DNA of 64,000 bases from Euglena gracilis (GCA_039621445.1 CP154957.1:32444399-32508398); one strand, 5' to 3'; counted from the stretch's first letter, positions 54,461 to 63,559 are shown. Notes: generated from the letters alone by a model not told the origin. Numbers and translations are program-made.

Positions 54461-55086
54461 GGAGGGGGTGAGTGCTGCAGGTGCCTGGGTTGAGAAAAAG
54501 TGTTAAAAAAGGAGCTATTTGCAGGGAAGACAGAACAAAAACAGAAAGCAGAAGCACATTCGTAGGGTGTGAACGTAGCACTTAATTGTTGAAGCACTCG
54601 ATGTAGTTGAACTTGACTTGAACTTCAGCTTCACTGAACGTGCAAGATTTTGAAACCAGCCAAACACCAGGGCATTGTACTTGACTTGTAACTTGAAACA
54701 CTCCTGGAACTTTTATCTTGAACCCCACCAGGGGTCTTCACTGGACCACCATGTTTTGTGCTGAAAGTCACTCAGAAAATTGTATGCTGACACCTTGGAG
54801 AGTGAAATATATTAGGAATCTGCATTTTCGCGAATCGCGAAGTGTTTAAAACTATGCCCCTATATGAAAAATATCAGTGTTTTGAACGAAAGGGCAACTG
54901 TTTCTGTTTTAAATGCTTTATATTCAAACCCTGCCCCCCCGTGACCCCCCCTCGTGACCCGAACCACCCGCGAAAAATTTTCTTCAAAAAAATGGTCATT
55001 TCGCAAGGAAAAAAGGTCAATTTTTGCTTTTTCAAAAAAAACATGTTTTTTTTGCGTTTTTTTTTAAAAAAAACGTCAACCCTGCT

Positions 55087-55200
55087 GACCCCCCTAGGGG
55101 GGTCATCTAGGGGGGGGGGTCATAGAGCAGAGCAATTTTTTCAAGTGGAAAAGTATCCCCCCCTAAATGACCCCCCCCCTAGATGACCCTTTGGGGGGTC
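55087..55200. mobile_element. 114-bp MITE with GACCCCCC ends
   Basis: Left GACCCCCCTAGGGGGGTCAT then CTAGGGGGGGGGTCAT; right ATGACCCCCCCCCTAGATGA then CCCTTTGGGGGGTC. Arms of about 35 nt; core of about 35 nt unique. Partial perfect palindrome at each end. Confidence 0.65.
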
Positions 55201-55269
55201 CTGAAGCACCGCAACAGGTTTCAAGCAAACAAAGCTGAATGTTGACACTTGACATTAAAAAAGGGGGGA

Positions 55270-55530
55270 TTGGGTTCCACTGTTATGCTTTTCGGAACCA
55301 AGAGCTGTGGTGCCGCGTCCCGATGGGAGCATTCTTGCGTCGGAAGTTTTTTTGGCCACTTACTGTCTTAAACACATGACCCTATTTCTGCCGGCCTTTA
55401 TTCACGGGATTTTTTTGCATCAGTATAAAGGCGCCGAATCTTGGGGGTCCTGCGGGGATAAAAGCCACGTTATTAGATTTTACAAATTAATGGGCTATCG
55501 GATTTAAAGCCCCTCCTGTAGGTCCCATGG
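55270..55530 (+). other. AT-rich ORF with no assignment
   Basis: Plus frame at 55307-55507 (ATYCLKHMTLFLPAFIHGIF..., stop TAA). It does not resemble the flanking repeats; no family recognised. Listed so the stretch is not left blank. Confidence 0.2.
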
Positions 55531-55636
55531 GGTCACCCAAAATGAGCGTTTTTTTTACCCCCCCCCCCCCCGACCCCCCGTTTTTGGCCCAAAACCCATG
55601 GGTATTTGGTCATTCATGGGTCAATGAAGTCCAAGG

Positions 55637-55860
55637 GGGTGGTTCGGGACGCGGGGGGGGTGGCAGCGGGGGGGGGGGACGCGGGGGGGACCCGTGGCCC
55701 AACCACCCCCACACGTTTTCTTTGGCGTCACCTAAATTTGTATATAATTTTCCTTTGGTCGGCCAAAAAAACGTGCCCAGCCAAAATCCGGGACACGGGG
55801 GGGACGCGGGGGGGTGGGGACGCGGGGGGGACGCGGGGGGAACACCCCCCAAAAAAAGAA
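55637..55860. repeat. GGGACGCGGGGG repeat, intact copy
   Basis: GGTTCGGGACGCGGGGGGGG ... CCACACGTTTTCTTTGGCGT ... GCCAAAAAAACGTGCCCAGC ... GGGACACGGGGGGGACGCGG. Intact relative of the split copy at 46640-47000, with inverted CGTTTTCTTTGG / CCAAAAAAACG arms inside. Confidence 0.6.
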
Positions 55861-56359
55861 CAAAATGGGTATGGGAAGGTATGGGGGGGTCGCTGAGTTC
55901 TTATCTGTTTAGAGGAGCCATCACTAGACGCATCAGTGGCGTTCTCCTCTGGGCCGTCCTCATCCATACCTCCCCCTTTGGAATCTCGTCTGGCATGAAT
56001 GTTGAAAAGCAAATTTTCGTCCGATGAAATCCCGACCGTCGGCCCAGGTCGAACAGTTTCTTCTCGACCGGTGATTTTTGGCGTGACTGTCGTCGTGGGA
56101 GGCGAGTTCCCTCTAGAACTGCCATTTTCGTTACTCTCCTGTGAAACACCGCTTTTTGACCCTCTCGTTCGAGACCAATGACTTGTGATCGACATATTGG
56201 TGCAAAAACTGGCAGTTTTCGCCGACTTTAATTCTTTTCAGGCGCATTCAGGCTAAAGGGACTTGGTTTGGGGGGGACTGAAACGGGAGGGCAAAAAAAT
56301 CTCTGAGAATTCGCTCGGCAAATCCTGAGTCCTGATTGTTCCCCTCGCATGGCCCAAGT

Positions 56360-56830
56360 CAATCTTCGTTTGGATGGTGGTGAACTTGCAAGCAATGTGG
56401 CAGTCCAGCACGAAGGCCAATCTGATTAGTGTGGTTCAGAATGATGACCTGAAGAAATGTGTATTCGAAAAGGAGCAAAACGATTTGTCCATCTCTGGCA
56501 CAGAATGGCACCAACCAGAAACATTTTTGAAGCCAGACAAAAAACAATGAAGCCAGACAAAAAAACATTGAAGAGAGGCTTACCTGGGCAGTGAAGTCAG
56601 CAGTCTCCTTGGCGGGAACGTCCTTGGCGTTCGAGGCCACATAACCACGGTGAATATCCTTGAAAGACACGTTCTTCACGTTCTTCACGCTGAAGCCAAG
56701 TTGTCGCCAGGGACAGCCTCGCTCAGAGCCTCCTGGTGCATCTCCACATACTTGACTTTAGTGTTCAAGTTGTTGATCACCAGGCTTCAAGACACCAGTC
56801 TCAACACGGCCAACACGCAGTTCCAATAAC
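56360..56830 (-). pseudogene. eEF1A (translation elongation factor 1-alpha) pseudogene fragment with an intron
   Basis: On the minus strand the pieces [69 protein letters not shown] and [10 protein letters not shown] follow each other in the order of domain 2 and early domain 3 of eEF1A. Frames change at least three times, an in-frame TAA follows LEH, and sequence is missing after NHTNQIG. A GAAGAACGT unit is duplicated (KNVKNV). A clean GT-AG intron (56583-56449, GTAAGC...TTTCTTCAG) sits exactly between FTAQ and VIILNH, so this is a decayed genomic copy, not a processed one. Both ends of the gene are absent. Confidence 0.85.
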
Positions 56831-56837
56831 AGTGCGT

Positions 56838-56870
<33 letters not shown>
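56838..56870. repeat. ATCA tetranucleotide microsatellite
   Basis: About eight ATCA units directly beside the eEF1A pseudogene. Confidence 0.9.
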
Positions 56871-57709
56871 GTAGCACGAGTGCGCCCATCACACAGTTGA
56901 TGTTTCACGAAGTAATGCCAAAAAATATGTGCCGGTTTTCCACTAGGCATTGTGCCAAAAAAGGATAAAGGTAAGAAGGACCCAAACGGTGGTGGGGCGA
57001 ACCGAATCCACCGACCAGTGGCACAGCCTACTGGATTTGAGTGTTCAGGGGGGTGGGCGGCTATGTACAGATGGGGAAACCCCATGGGTAGGCAAAGGGG
57101 TAGCTGCGGCCAGGGAGGGTGTGCAAAGCGGAAGATACAACGGGTTCGGAGTGTTGAGTGCTTTAGGCGCGGGGGTGTGGTAGGGAGCGGTGTGAGGGGA
57201 GCGCTTGGTGTTTGGTCAGGTGCGCGTGGTTTGTGTTTTGTGTGTTTTTTTTCTTTTTCTGTGGGCTGCTTTGGCCTGTGCTTCTCCTTGGGTGTCATTG
57301 GTGTTTGCTTTTTGTCCCCTTGCTTCCGGGTTTGTTCCCGGTTTGTCAGGGGATGCGTGCTTTTGTTGCCAATATCTTGACGATCTTCCTCATCAGGAGA
57401 TGGACAGTTGTTCGTGCAGTTCGTTTGCTTTAATGTGGCGTTGTTCTCCCTCGTGCCAGGAAGCTGCTCTCTGAATTATTCTTTTGATATTTTTGGCGCC
57501 TTCAGGGCCCCATCCACCCCATGTGCCAAAGGCAGCTGTTGCAAAACTCCAGCCTGCCTTTTGGCACGGTTCATCATATTTGTGATGTTTTTGTTTTTCT
57601 ATTTGTTTCAGGAAGAGTTTCCATTTTTATTTGCCTTGTCAGTTTCGTTTTGCCAACTGTGGACCACCGTGAGGTCGAAGGCAGTGGGTTGGCCATTATC
57701 CCAGGCGGA
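56871..57709. other. Spacer with no gene called
   Basis: T-rich plus-strand sequence (57235-57700) gives hydrophobic ORFs such as FFLFLWAALACASPWVSLVF without exon features. No repeat element recognised. Confidence 0.35.
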
Positions 57710-57895
57710 TACCACCCCCCCCCCTTTATTGTCCCCCCCCCTTTATTGTCCCTGGGCCCCGGCCGACGGGGGGTTTTTTTGGCCCGGCCAATGAAATTCC
57801 TTTGGTACCCCTTTATTGTCCCCCCCCCTTTATTGTCCGGTCGGGCCTCCCGGGGGCAGGTCGGTGGGACAATAAAGGGGGGGGGGGGGGTGGTA
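57710..57895. mobile_element. 186-bp MITE TACCACC(C)n TTTATTGTCC
   Basis: TACCACC, C-run, CTTTATTGTCC on the left and GGACAATAAAG, G-run, TGGTA on the right. Two further CCTTTATTGTCC units lie inside. Ends TA...TA. It cuts off the retroelement RT frame at 57895, so it is younger than that element. Confidence 0.75.
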
Positions 57896-58118
57896 GCAGC
57901 AAGTCAGCGGGTATAAGGTGTTGGTCTGGTTGATTTGGGATTTGTACTTCCTTGGTTACCCCCTGTCCAGAGATCCGGAGAACTTCAAACAATTTGTCTT
58001 GCAGGGCGTTGTGTCCCTCAGAATAGTTGTTGCGAATACAACAAAGTAGGTGATCTCCCCATTCATCGACTGTTGAGTTGCAACCTGGACATTGGGGTGT
58101 GTTTTGGGAGTGCAGCAA
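57896..58118 (-). pseudogene. Retroelement polyprotein, C-terminal zinc-knuckle part
   Basis: Minus frame LHSQNTPQCPGCNSTVDEWG, DHLLCCIRNNYSEGHNALQD, KLFEVLRISGQGVTKEVQIP, ... HLIPADLLL. CPxC...W-GDHxLCC......GHNALxDxL....RxxG..KEV......PADLLL is the usual C-terminal signature downstream of RT in many protist non-LTR-type elements. Truncated by the MITE at 57710-57895; the upstream side is separated from the rest of the RT by insertions at 58152-59366. Confidence 0.65.
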
Positions 58119-58151
58119 CTGTACCCCGAGCCACCACTTCTATATCAAGAA

Positions 58152-58272
58152 AGACCCCCCCCTCACCGGCTTTGTCCTGAGTCCGGTGGGGGGGGTCACC
58201 GGCTTTGTCCGAAGGACAAAGCCGGTGACCCCCCCCACCGGACTCAGGACAAAGCCGGTGAGGGGGGGGTCT
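58152..58272. mobile_element. 121-bp near-perfect palindrome AAGACCCCCCC...GGGGGGGTCTT
   Basis: AAGACC, C-run, TCACCGGCTTTGTCCTGAGT, CCGGTGGGGGGGTCACCGG, CTTTGTCC / GGACAAAG at the centre (58210) and the inverse on the other side. Same ACCGGACTCAGGACAAAGCC words as the ends of 58281-59366, so probably an arm-to-arm dimer or solo form of it. Inserted in the retroelement. Confidence 0.7.
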
Positions 58273-58328
58273 TGCTTTAAGTCGGTGACCCCCCCCACCG
58301 GACTCAGGACAAAGCCGGTGACTCCCTA

Positions 58329-58751
58329 ATGAGGAAAATTCTGTTTTTCATCATTGGTTTCTTGTTTCCATTAGCCAAAATGATGCCGGCACAGGCCGTT
58401 GTGGTAGCTGAGGATGGCTTGGGACCCACGCCCACCCCCAGTGCCCTTTTGGCAAGGTTGAAAGAATTTACGGAATCCCCAATGAAAAAAGAATCTGCGG
58501 ATACAGTGCTTTTTGGGGACATTTTTTTTTTACAGAATCTGCACCTCAGCCTGATGGAAGTGCCAAAAATCAGTAAGGGGGGTATTCTTACCAATTTCCA
58601 GAAAATTTGTGATGTGAGAGGCTGCAAAACTGATCACCTGGACGAGCACATGTGCGCTTTTGCAAAGTATGTGCTCACAATGCACGCCATCTTTGACACA
58701 GAAGCAGAAAAGATTGCCCATAAGGCCCAAAGGCAGCTTCTGTGTCGGTAG
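58329..58751 (+). CDS. 140-residue ORF of the TTAA element
   Basis: ATG directly inside the left inverted repeat; stop TAG 58749-58751. N-terminus MRKILFFIIGFLFPLAKMM looks like a signal or anchor sequence, then a Pro/Thr segment, RLKEFTESPMKKESADTVLF, ILTNFQKICDVRGCKTDHLD, EHMCAFAKYVLTMHAIFDTE, AEKIAHKAQRQLLCR. CDVRGCKTDHLDEHMCAF has a C-x4-C-x4-H-x3-H-x-C spacing that could bind zinc. No family recognised. Confidence 0.45.
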   Translation: MRKILFFIIGFLFPLAKMMPAQAVVVAEDGLGPTPTPSALLARLKEFTESPMKKESADTVLFGDIFFLQNLHLSLMEVPKISKGGILTNFQKICDVRGCKTDHLDEHMCAFAKYVLTMHAIFDTEAEKIAHKAQRQLLCR

Positions 58752-58954
58752 GCTGGGGTACCCATGTACCCGTTCCCCGAACTAAAGACGGAAACACCGA
58801 GGAGCACATGCAAGGAAAGCCTTGTGCTCGGTACTTTCTACGCGGTTTGCGCCCAATGGACTGCGACTCATGCCACGAATTTTGGCACCTTGATTGCACT
58901 GGCCGTACCATGCCCCCCCCCCCCTCGCAACAGTTGATGTTGTCCTCGTTGTGA
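58742..58954 (+). CDS. PHD-finger-like ORF of the TTAA element
   Basis: Overlaps the previous ORF in another frame. CARYFLRGLRPMDCDSCHEF, WHLDCTGRT fits the second half of a PHD/RING-like finger (CxxC...W-H-x-x-C). It has no clear ATG; it could be reached by frameshift or splicing from the 140-residue ORF. Ends TGA 58952-58954. Confidence 0.35.
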   Translation: MSVGWGTHVPVPRTKDGNTEEHMQGKPCARYFLRGLRPMDCDSCHEFWHLDCTGRTMPPPPSQQLMLSSL

Positions 58955-59369
58955 TAGCAGGGAGATGCCCCCCATACCCGCCCGTGTCTTGAACACGGAG
59001 CGTAAGCAATGAGGATCACACCAACTGTCTGCCTCCATTTTTTTCCCTCCTGGAACCTACTAATACCATAACGTATGCTTGATGCTTGCACCAGGTTTTT
59101 TTTGGTGGGAGCTCTCTCTGTCCTCGTGCTGTGCCTGGCAATCTTGTGGTCCTCCTGGCGTTTTAGTGCATGGTGGTCTTTCCTGGCTTTTAATTGGTTG
59201 TCCCGCACATCCCCACACGATTCATCATTCATTTTTAAAAATTGGGGGGGGGGTCACCGGACTCAGGACAAAGCCGGTGACCCCCCCTCACCGGCTTTGT
59301 CACCCCTGAGTCCATCGTAGGGGGTCACCGGCTTTGTCCTGAGTCCGGTGGGGGGGGGTCACCGACTTA

Positions 59370-59575
59370 ATGAGAGGATGTATTCCTCCGATGACATGCT
59401 TGTGTGAAGTGTAGGCAGGGGTGTTGCCCGCATCCATGCTGAACCCAGTCCATTCTGTGTTTCTGACAGACGCGCTTGGTCTCGTGATGGGCTGGCCGAG
59501 TGTAGTTTGTCCAGTGCTACGCGGTGAAGGTGAATTGTCCACCAATGTTGTGATTGTTGATTGTCATCAGCCAGT
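59370..59575 (-). pseudogene. Retroelement RT, post-catalytic segment
   Basis: Minus frame HWWTIHLHRVALDKLHSASP, SRDQARLSETQNGLGSAWMR, ATPLPTLHTSMSSEEYILSL. AxL.S.......AWM.A.PLP.L.T.MS..EYIL.L is the stretch expected between the thumb region and the C-terminal zinc knuckle in this RT family. It stops exactly at the TTAA border of the inserted element. Confidence 0.55.
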
Positions 59576-59629
59576 TTAATGTCGTCTGGTTTGTCCAGCC
59601 ATCTTTGGAGTGGTTCAAGGCAAGGTTGG

Positions 59630-60395
59630 CCGTTCGTTTTTTTTAAAACAAAAAAAACATGTTTTTTTTAAAAAAAAATGTTTTTTTAAAAAAAACAAAA
59701 AAAATGCCATAGGGGGTTTGGGTGAAAAAATTTTTTGGGAGTTTTTTGGGAATTTTTTGCCTTGCGGTTGTGTGCGTGCATATGTTCCACGGCCAACTTG
59801 GAACGTAATTTTTCAACCATGGGGTCAATGCAACAATTCGGGGTTCATGGGCAAAAACATGTTGATTCAAACTGGTGCAAATCCAGCAATGAGATTTTTT
59901 TCAAGGAGTCACTTGGTAGCTTCATCAAACAAAAGAGTGCTCTGGGAGGTTCAAGAAAAGGAATTGTTGCATTTCATCACACGTGTATGGTAAACTGCGT
60001 TCTCGCCTGTCAGTTGACAAGGCGAACAAGCTCACTTTCCTTTACCGCTGTTTCAATGCGTTCGGTTGCGACGAGCAATCGGACAACGAGGAGTGAACCC
60101 TATGAAATACAGCGGCCTTTCAAATGTGCCATGCCTTGATTCACTTGGTAGGTTGTTTTTTTTTGGATGGAGATTTATGGCATCAATTAAAAAAAAGAAT
60201 GGAAAAAAATGACATTTTCTCGTTCATCTCCCTCGAAGATGTTTTCGACTTTTCCCCCGAAAGGGCGATTTTCAAAAAAAACACAAGAATTTTGCATTTT
60301 CAAAAAAAACATGTTTTTTATTGCGTTTTTTTTTTAAAAAAACACGTTTTTTTGTTTTTTTTTAAAAAAAACAAAAAAAACGCCAACCCTGGTTC
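59630..60395. mobile_element. A/T-hairpin element inserted in the retroelement
   Basis: TTGGCCGTTCG then AAACATG/TTTTAAAAA hairpins at 59640-59710 and the same type inverted at 60285-60390 (ending AAACGCCAACCC). These ends match the AAGGTTGACGGC... repeat family of 49885 and 52825. Between them lies sequence with no clear gene. It splits the RT between 60400 and 59575. Confidence 0.5.
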
Positions 60396-60399
60396 AAGG

Positions 60400-62068
60400 T
60401 TCAGGCCCATGTGAGCCGCCAGAACATGAACAGCGTTTTGGACCATTTCATGGTTAACTTTCGCGGCATAAATTGGCAGCTGTATTATTGTGCTTCCTTT
60501 GGCGTGGAATTTGGCTAGGGCCGCCAGTCGAGCCGTGCCTTGAATGAGGCAGGGGTCTTTGTTTCCACAACCTCCGAGGTGCAATGGTGTGCAGCCTTGT
60601 TGCCTTTGGTTGCTTGTCAGGGCTGTTCCCATGATGTCTTCGAAGCCTTTGATAATTGTTTCTGAGCATTGTTTGATACTTTTGGATAGGTGTTAGGTGT
60701 CTGCGCCCCTGAGGAGGTGTGTGATTCTGCACCCGTCAACGCAGTTGCGTAACAGGTGATGTCCGATTTGACTGTCCCCCAAGCCGGTGATTTTTTCAAT
60801 CAGGCTTTCCAAGTCTTCCTGCGCAGCAATCCAAGACCGCTCACGGAAGGCGGATGTGTTTTGAAAGTCAGTCGGAATACCCAATATTTTGATTCCCTCC
60901 CCCGGTTGCCATTGTTTTTGGGTCATGTTGTGCTTTGCAGCAATTTCTGCACCACAGGGACCCCAGGTGATGCACTTTTGCGGGTTTAGGTGTAGGCCCA
61001 CTGTTGGGCCCAGGTCCTTCAAGAGTTGTACTGCAGTGTTAATACTTTCTGGTTGACCGATGAGTACCCCATCATCCAAATACCATGCACTCCACAACAG
61101 GCCTGTGTCGTTTCGTATTTTTTCCACGATTTCCTGTAAAACGAGTGAGAAACCAATGGGGCCCATAGGGCATCCTTGGTGTGTTCCTTGCTGTGAAGTG
61201 AGTATTTTTTGTCCGCAGAACAAGGGAGCTAGTTGTGCGTATGCCGTACAGAGGTAGTTCCAACAAGAGGGTGTTCTGGTTGCCGCCATTTTCAACATTT
61301 GTGTTCCGTGTGCATTGTTGAAGGCATTGCGTAGGTCTACTTGTAGTAGTGCTCAGTTGGCGGATGTTTGCAGTGCCTGCACCATGCCCCGTGCACCTTG
61401 TGCGACGAATTCAGTGGCATTGGGAACGCCCAGCCCCAGTTGGGTTGGCAGAAAGGAATCCGTTCATTGCGGACTTGTGGTGCTTCAGGATTGTCTTTCC
61501 AGCAATTCTGCGCAGCGTTTCGCCAACTGCAATCGGCCTTGTTCCACCGCCTTCTTTGGCAAGTGCGGTTAGGGTTGGTGAACACAAGATGGGCGAGTGG
61601 GGGTGCGGGATATCTCCTTTGTCCCACATGATGCAGAAATGTGTGAGTGCTTGTTGTAGCTGTGCCCCATTACCGGGGCGGCGGAGGCTGTCTTGAAGGT
61701 GGCTGATGCGGAGGCCAGATGGACCTGGGGCGCTGGTGCAGTTGAATTTGAGGACGCTTTCTTTGACCATACTTGACCATGCAGCTGGGTCATGTGATTT
61801 GTTCAGGCTTTCTGGGGGCAGATCGGATCTTGCTTAAGAGGTACCGGTTGCCTGCATGAGACGGATCTTCCCTGGATTTCTTCTGGGACCTGGTCTCTGT
61901 TCCCGAGTGCTGTACAGTGTGGGACTCATCGAGGAGGCTCCTGACAAGTTCTGTCCAACTGCCCCTTCTGAACAGGTGGAGGCGTTGCAGAAATGTCACT
62001 TCAAGGATGTCCCTTGAGAACTTCCCTTTGAGCTTCAAAGCTTTCAGAGTGAGCTTCGGCAACGCCAA
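60400..62068 (-). pseudogene. Retroelement reverse transcriptase, main part
   Basis: Minus-strand order: RLHLFRRGSWTELVRSLLDE; DLPPESLNKSHDPAAWSSMV; TSAPGPSGLRISHLQDSL; LTALAKEGGGTRPIAVGETL, RRIAGKTIL; QVDLRNAFNNAHG; QQGTHQGCPMGPIGFSLVL; WYLDDGVLIG (catalytic YxDD box); LKDLGPTVGLHLNPQKC; LHLGGCG...GTARLAALAKFH. These are RT motifs 1-6 and the thumb of a non-LTR-type RT. Defects: frameshifts near 61830 and 61445, TGA before ALLQVDL (a Trp in relatives), and TAA at about 60692. No function left. Confidence 0.85.
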
Positions 62069-62119
62069 GATGCCAAAGAGTGTCTCTTCTGTCGGGTGTG
62101 ATGAGTATCTCAGTACCGG

Positions 62120-62640
62120 TCTGCCGATTAATGCGCGTTCACTTTAATTGTCGTCACTTTAATGCGCAGGAGGTTGACCCGCGCATTTTGGTGTTCACAA
62201 ATATTCGCGAAAAAAACGCGAAACGTACTGCTGAGGAACCGCTTTTGTCAAACCACTTTTGCAAAAGGGGCAAAGCTGCTAAAGTTCTCTGTCCCAAAGA
62301 ACCGGGGTCTCTAATCTTTGGACCAAATGATTGCTTTTACCGACCCCGGAGGAGGGAGGAGGTCAGTAAATTTTTTGTTTGCAAAACTTCTCACTCCTTT
62401 TTCAAATGTCCAGCCAGACACCCACCCCCCCCAGGGAGCCACTCTTGGCCCGTTTCAGTCAAAAAAAAATCTTTCCGATCCCGGCATCACGCACCCGCCA
62501 TTCATTACACTTACGTCATTACACGTCCGCGGAACCGTCTGTCCGGGCTACCGACAACATTTTAATGCGCCGTGGCTTTTCCATACGGCCGCCGGACCGG
62601 CGCATTTTGATGCCTGCGCATTTTGGTGTCACCCCTTAGA
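62120..62640. repeat. GCGCATTTTGGTGT repeat block
   Basis: CTTTAATGCGC and CGCGCATTTTGGTGTTCAC at 62140-62200, and TTTAATGCGCCG, GGCGCATTTTGATGCCTGCG, CATTTTGGTGTCAC at 62560-62635, with unique sequence between. Possibly the two ends of another insert in the retroelement. Confidence 0.4.
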
Positions 62641-62789
62641 GTGTCGGCCTATTTTTGGGCAGGGAGGTAGTGCCCAGGAGAAAACATCCGAAAAGGTTTG
62701 TTGGGTTGTCACCGGGAGGTGCCGAATGGTGGATACCGGTGTATGCAACACCTCCAGGACGGGGAAGGGCGCTGTCATATCACAGGAGG

Positions 62790-63215
62790 CTGGGAAAAGG
62801 GGGGGGGGGGGGGCTGGGGGGGGCGAGCGGCGCGCGGCCGGCGCGGGCGGGGGGGGGGGGGGGGAGGGGGGGGTCCGAGCGGGGCGGGCAGCGCGGAACG
62901 CATCCTAAAATCGGTGATTTTCGCGTCCAAAAAGTGGTCAATTTTTGCATTTTTGGGCCATTTTTGACCAAAAACGTGCTTTTTTGGCCGCGCGCAGAGC
63001 GCGCGGCCCCCAAATTTGCCATTTTGTGTCCGAAAATGGTCATTTTTGGTCATTTTTGGGCCTCAAAAAATCGCGATTTTTTCACCAAAATTTTTTTTCT
63101 TGGCTATGCTAGGCACAGGGGGGGAGAGGGGGGTCCAGTGAGGGCGAGCGGCCGCGCGGGCGGCCGCGCGGGGGGGGGGGGAGGGGGGGGCCCGGACCCC
63201 CCCCCTCGAGCGGCG
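62790..63215. mobile_element. GC-rich inverted-repeat insert with long G-runs
   Basis: G-runs of 12-16 nt with GGGCGAGCGGCGCGCGGCCG at 62822-62841 and GGGCGAGCGGCCGCGCGG at 63142-63160. CGCGATTTTTTCACC and GGTGATTTTCGCG face each other around 62915 and 63075, and GGCCGCGCGCAGAGCGCGCGGC (62989-63006 core) is a perfect hairpin. ORFs across it are Gly/Arg/Pro shadows. Confidence 0.5.
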
Positions 63216-63428
63216 CGCCTAGCCTCCACAGCAGAAGGGTTGGTCCGTGGTGCATCTTAAGTTTGAAATGTTTCCCGCCATGTTTGTGGTGGCTGCAGCA
63301 TCTGTGCTCCCCAAAGGTGGCGCTTCAGGATGGGCTAGGTCCGTGAAAGCAGCGGTAGATTGTGCGTATGTGCTCAGTTGCGGCTCTCCACTGTCTTCCT
63401 CCCTTGGCCGGATGTGGGACGATTTTCC

Positions 63429-63455
63429 CGGTCCCGGATTCTGTTCAACGTCACC
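63429..63455 (-). other. 2A ribosome-skipping motif GDVEQNPGP
   Basis: Codons GGT GAC GTT GAA CAG AAT CCG GGA CCG on the minus strand give a perfect DxExNPGP core with the usual C/G residues before it (ILQCGDVE). In known 2A sequences the ribosome fails to make the Gly-Pro bond and releases two proteins. Such motifs are known in trypanosome L1Tc and several animal non-LTR elements. Function here is inferred from the motif alone. Confidence 0.85.
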
Positions 63456-63559
63456 ACATTGGAGAATGCTTCCCCTCCCTTGCCGACTGTCCCTTTGACA
63501 ATGTAGCGGGCCTGATTGCTCAACCCACTCTCTGGATGTTTTCATATCAGGCTTCGGTC

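Larger units (their letters stand above)
51190..54740. mobile_element. Large inverted-repeat region with CCCCTGGTGGGGTTCAAG ends
   Basis: GCCCCTGGTGGGGTTCAAG at 51196-51214 is matched by the inverse CTTGAACCCCACCAGGGG at about 54718-54736. Inside each end are AAGTTACA/AAGTACAAGTC-type short repeats (51284-51410) and their inverse (54605-54700). The two overlap with, and interleave, the GTGACCCCCC element, so the island is a pile of insertions. No transposase seen. Confidence 0.5.
58281..59366. mobile_element. 1.09-kb TTAA-flanked element with ORFs
   Basis: TTAA at 58277-58280 and 59367-59370. Inside, GTCGGTGACCCCCCCCACCG, GACTCAGGACAAAGCCGGTG on the left and its inverse ending GGTCACCGAC on the right (59318-59366; a second inverted unit is at 59244-59290). 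Perfect TTAA duplication is the hallmark of piggyBac-type insertion. It separates two RT segments that belong together (59370-59575 and 57896-58118), proving it is an insertion. The plus strand carries a 140-codon ORF and a PHD-like ORF; no piggyBac transposase is recognisable. Confidence 0.7.

Noticed and set aside
53593-54471. 292-codon Cys/Pro-rich ORF
   Set aside because: Lies in diverged 30-40-nt repeats that leave several frames open on both strands.
61360-61380. UGA read as tryptophan (alternative code)
   Set aside because: The RT has UGA where relatives have Trp, but it also has UAA stops and frameshifts, so decay explains it; the SR-like gene apparently uses UGA as stop.
62655-63260. 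200-codon Gly/Arg-rich ORF
   Set aside because: Runs through G-runs and GC-rich hairpins of an inserted element.
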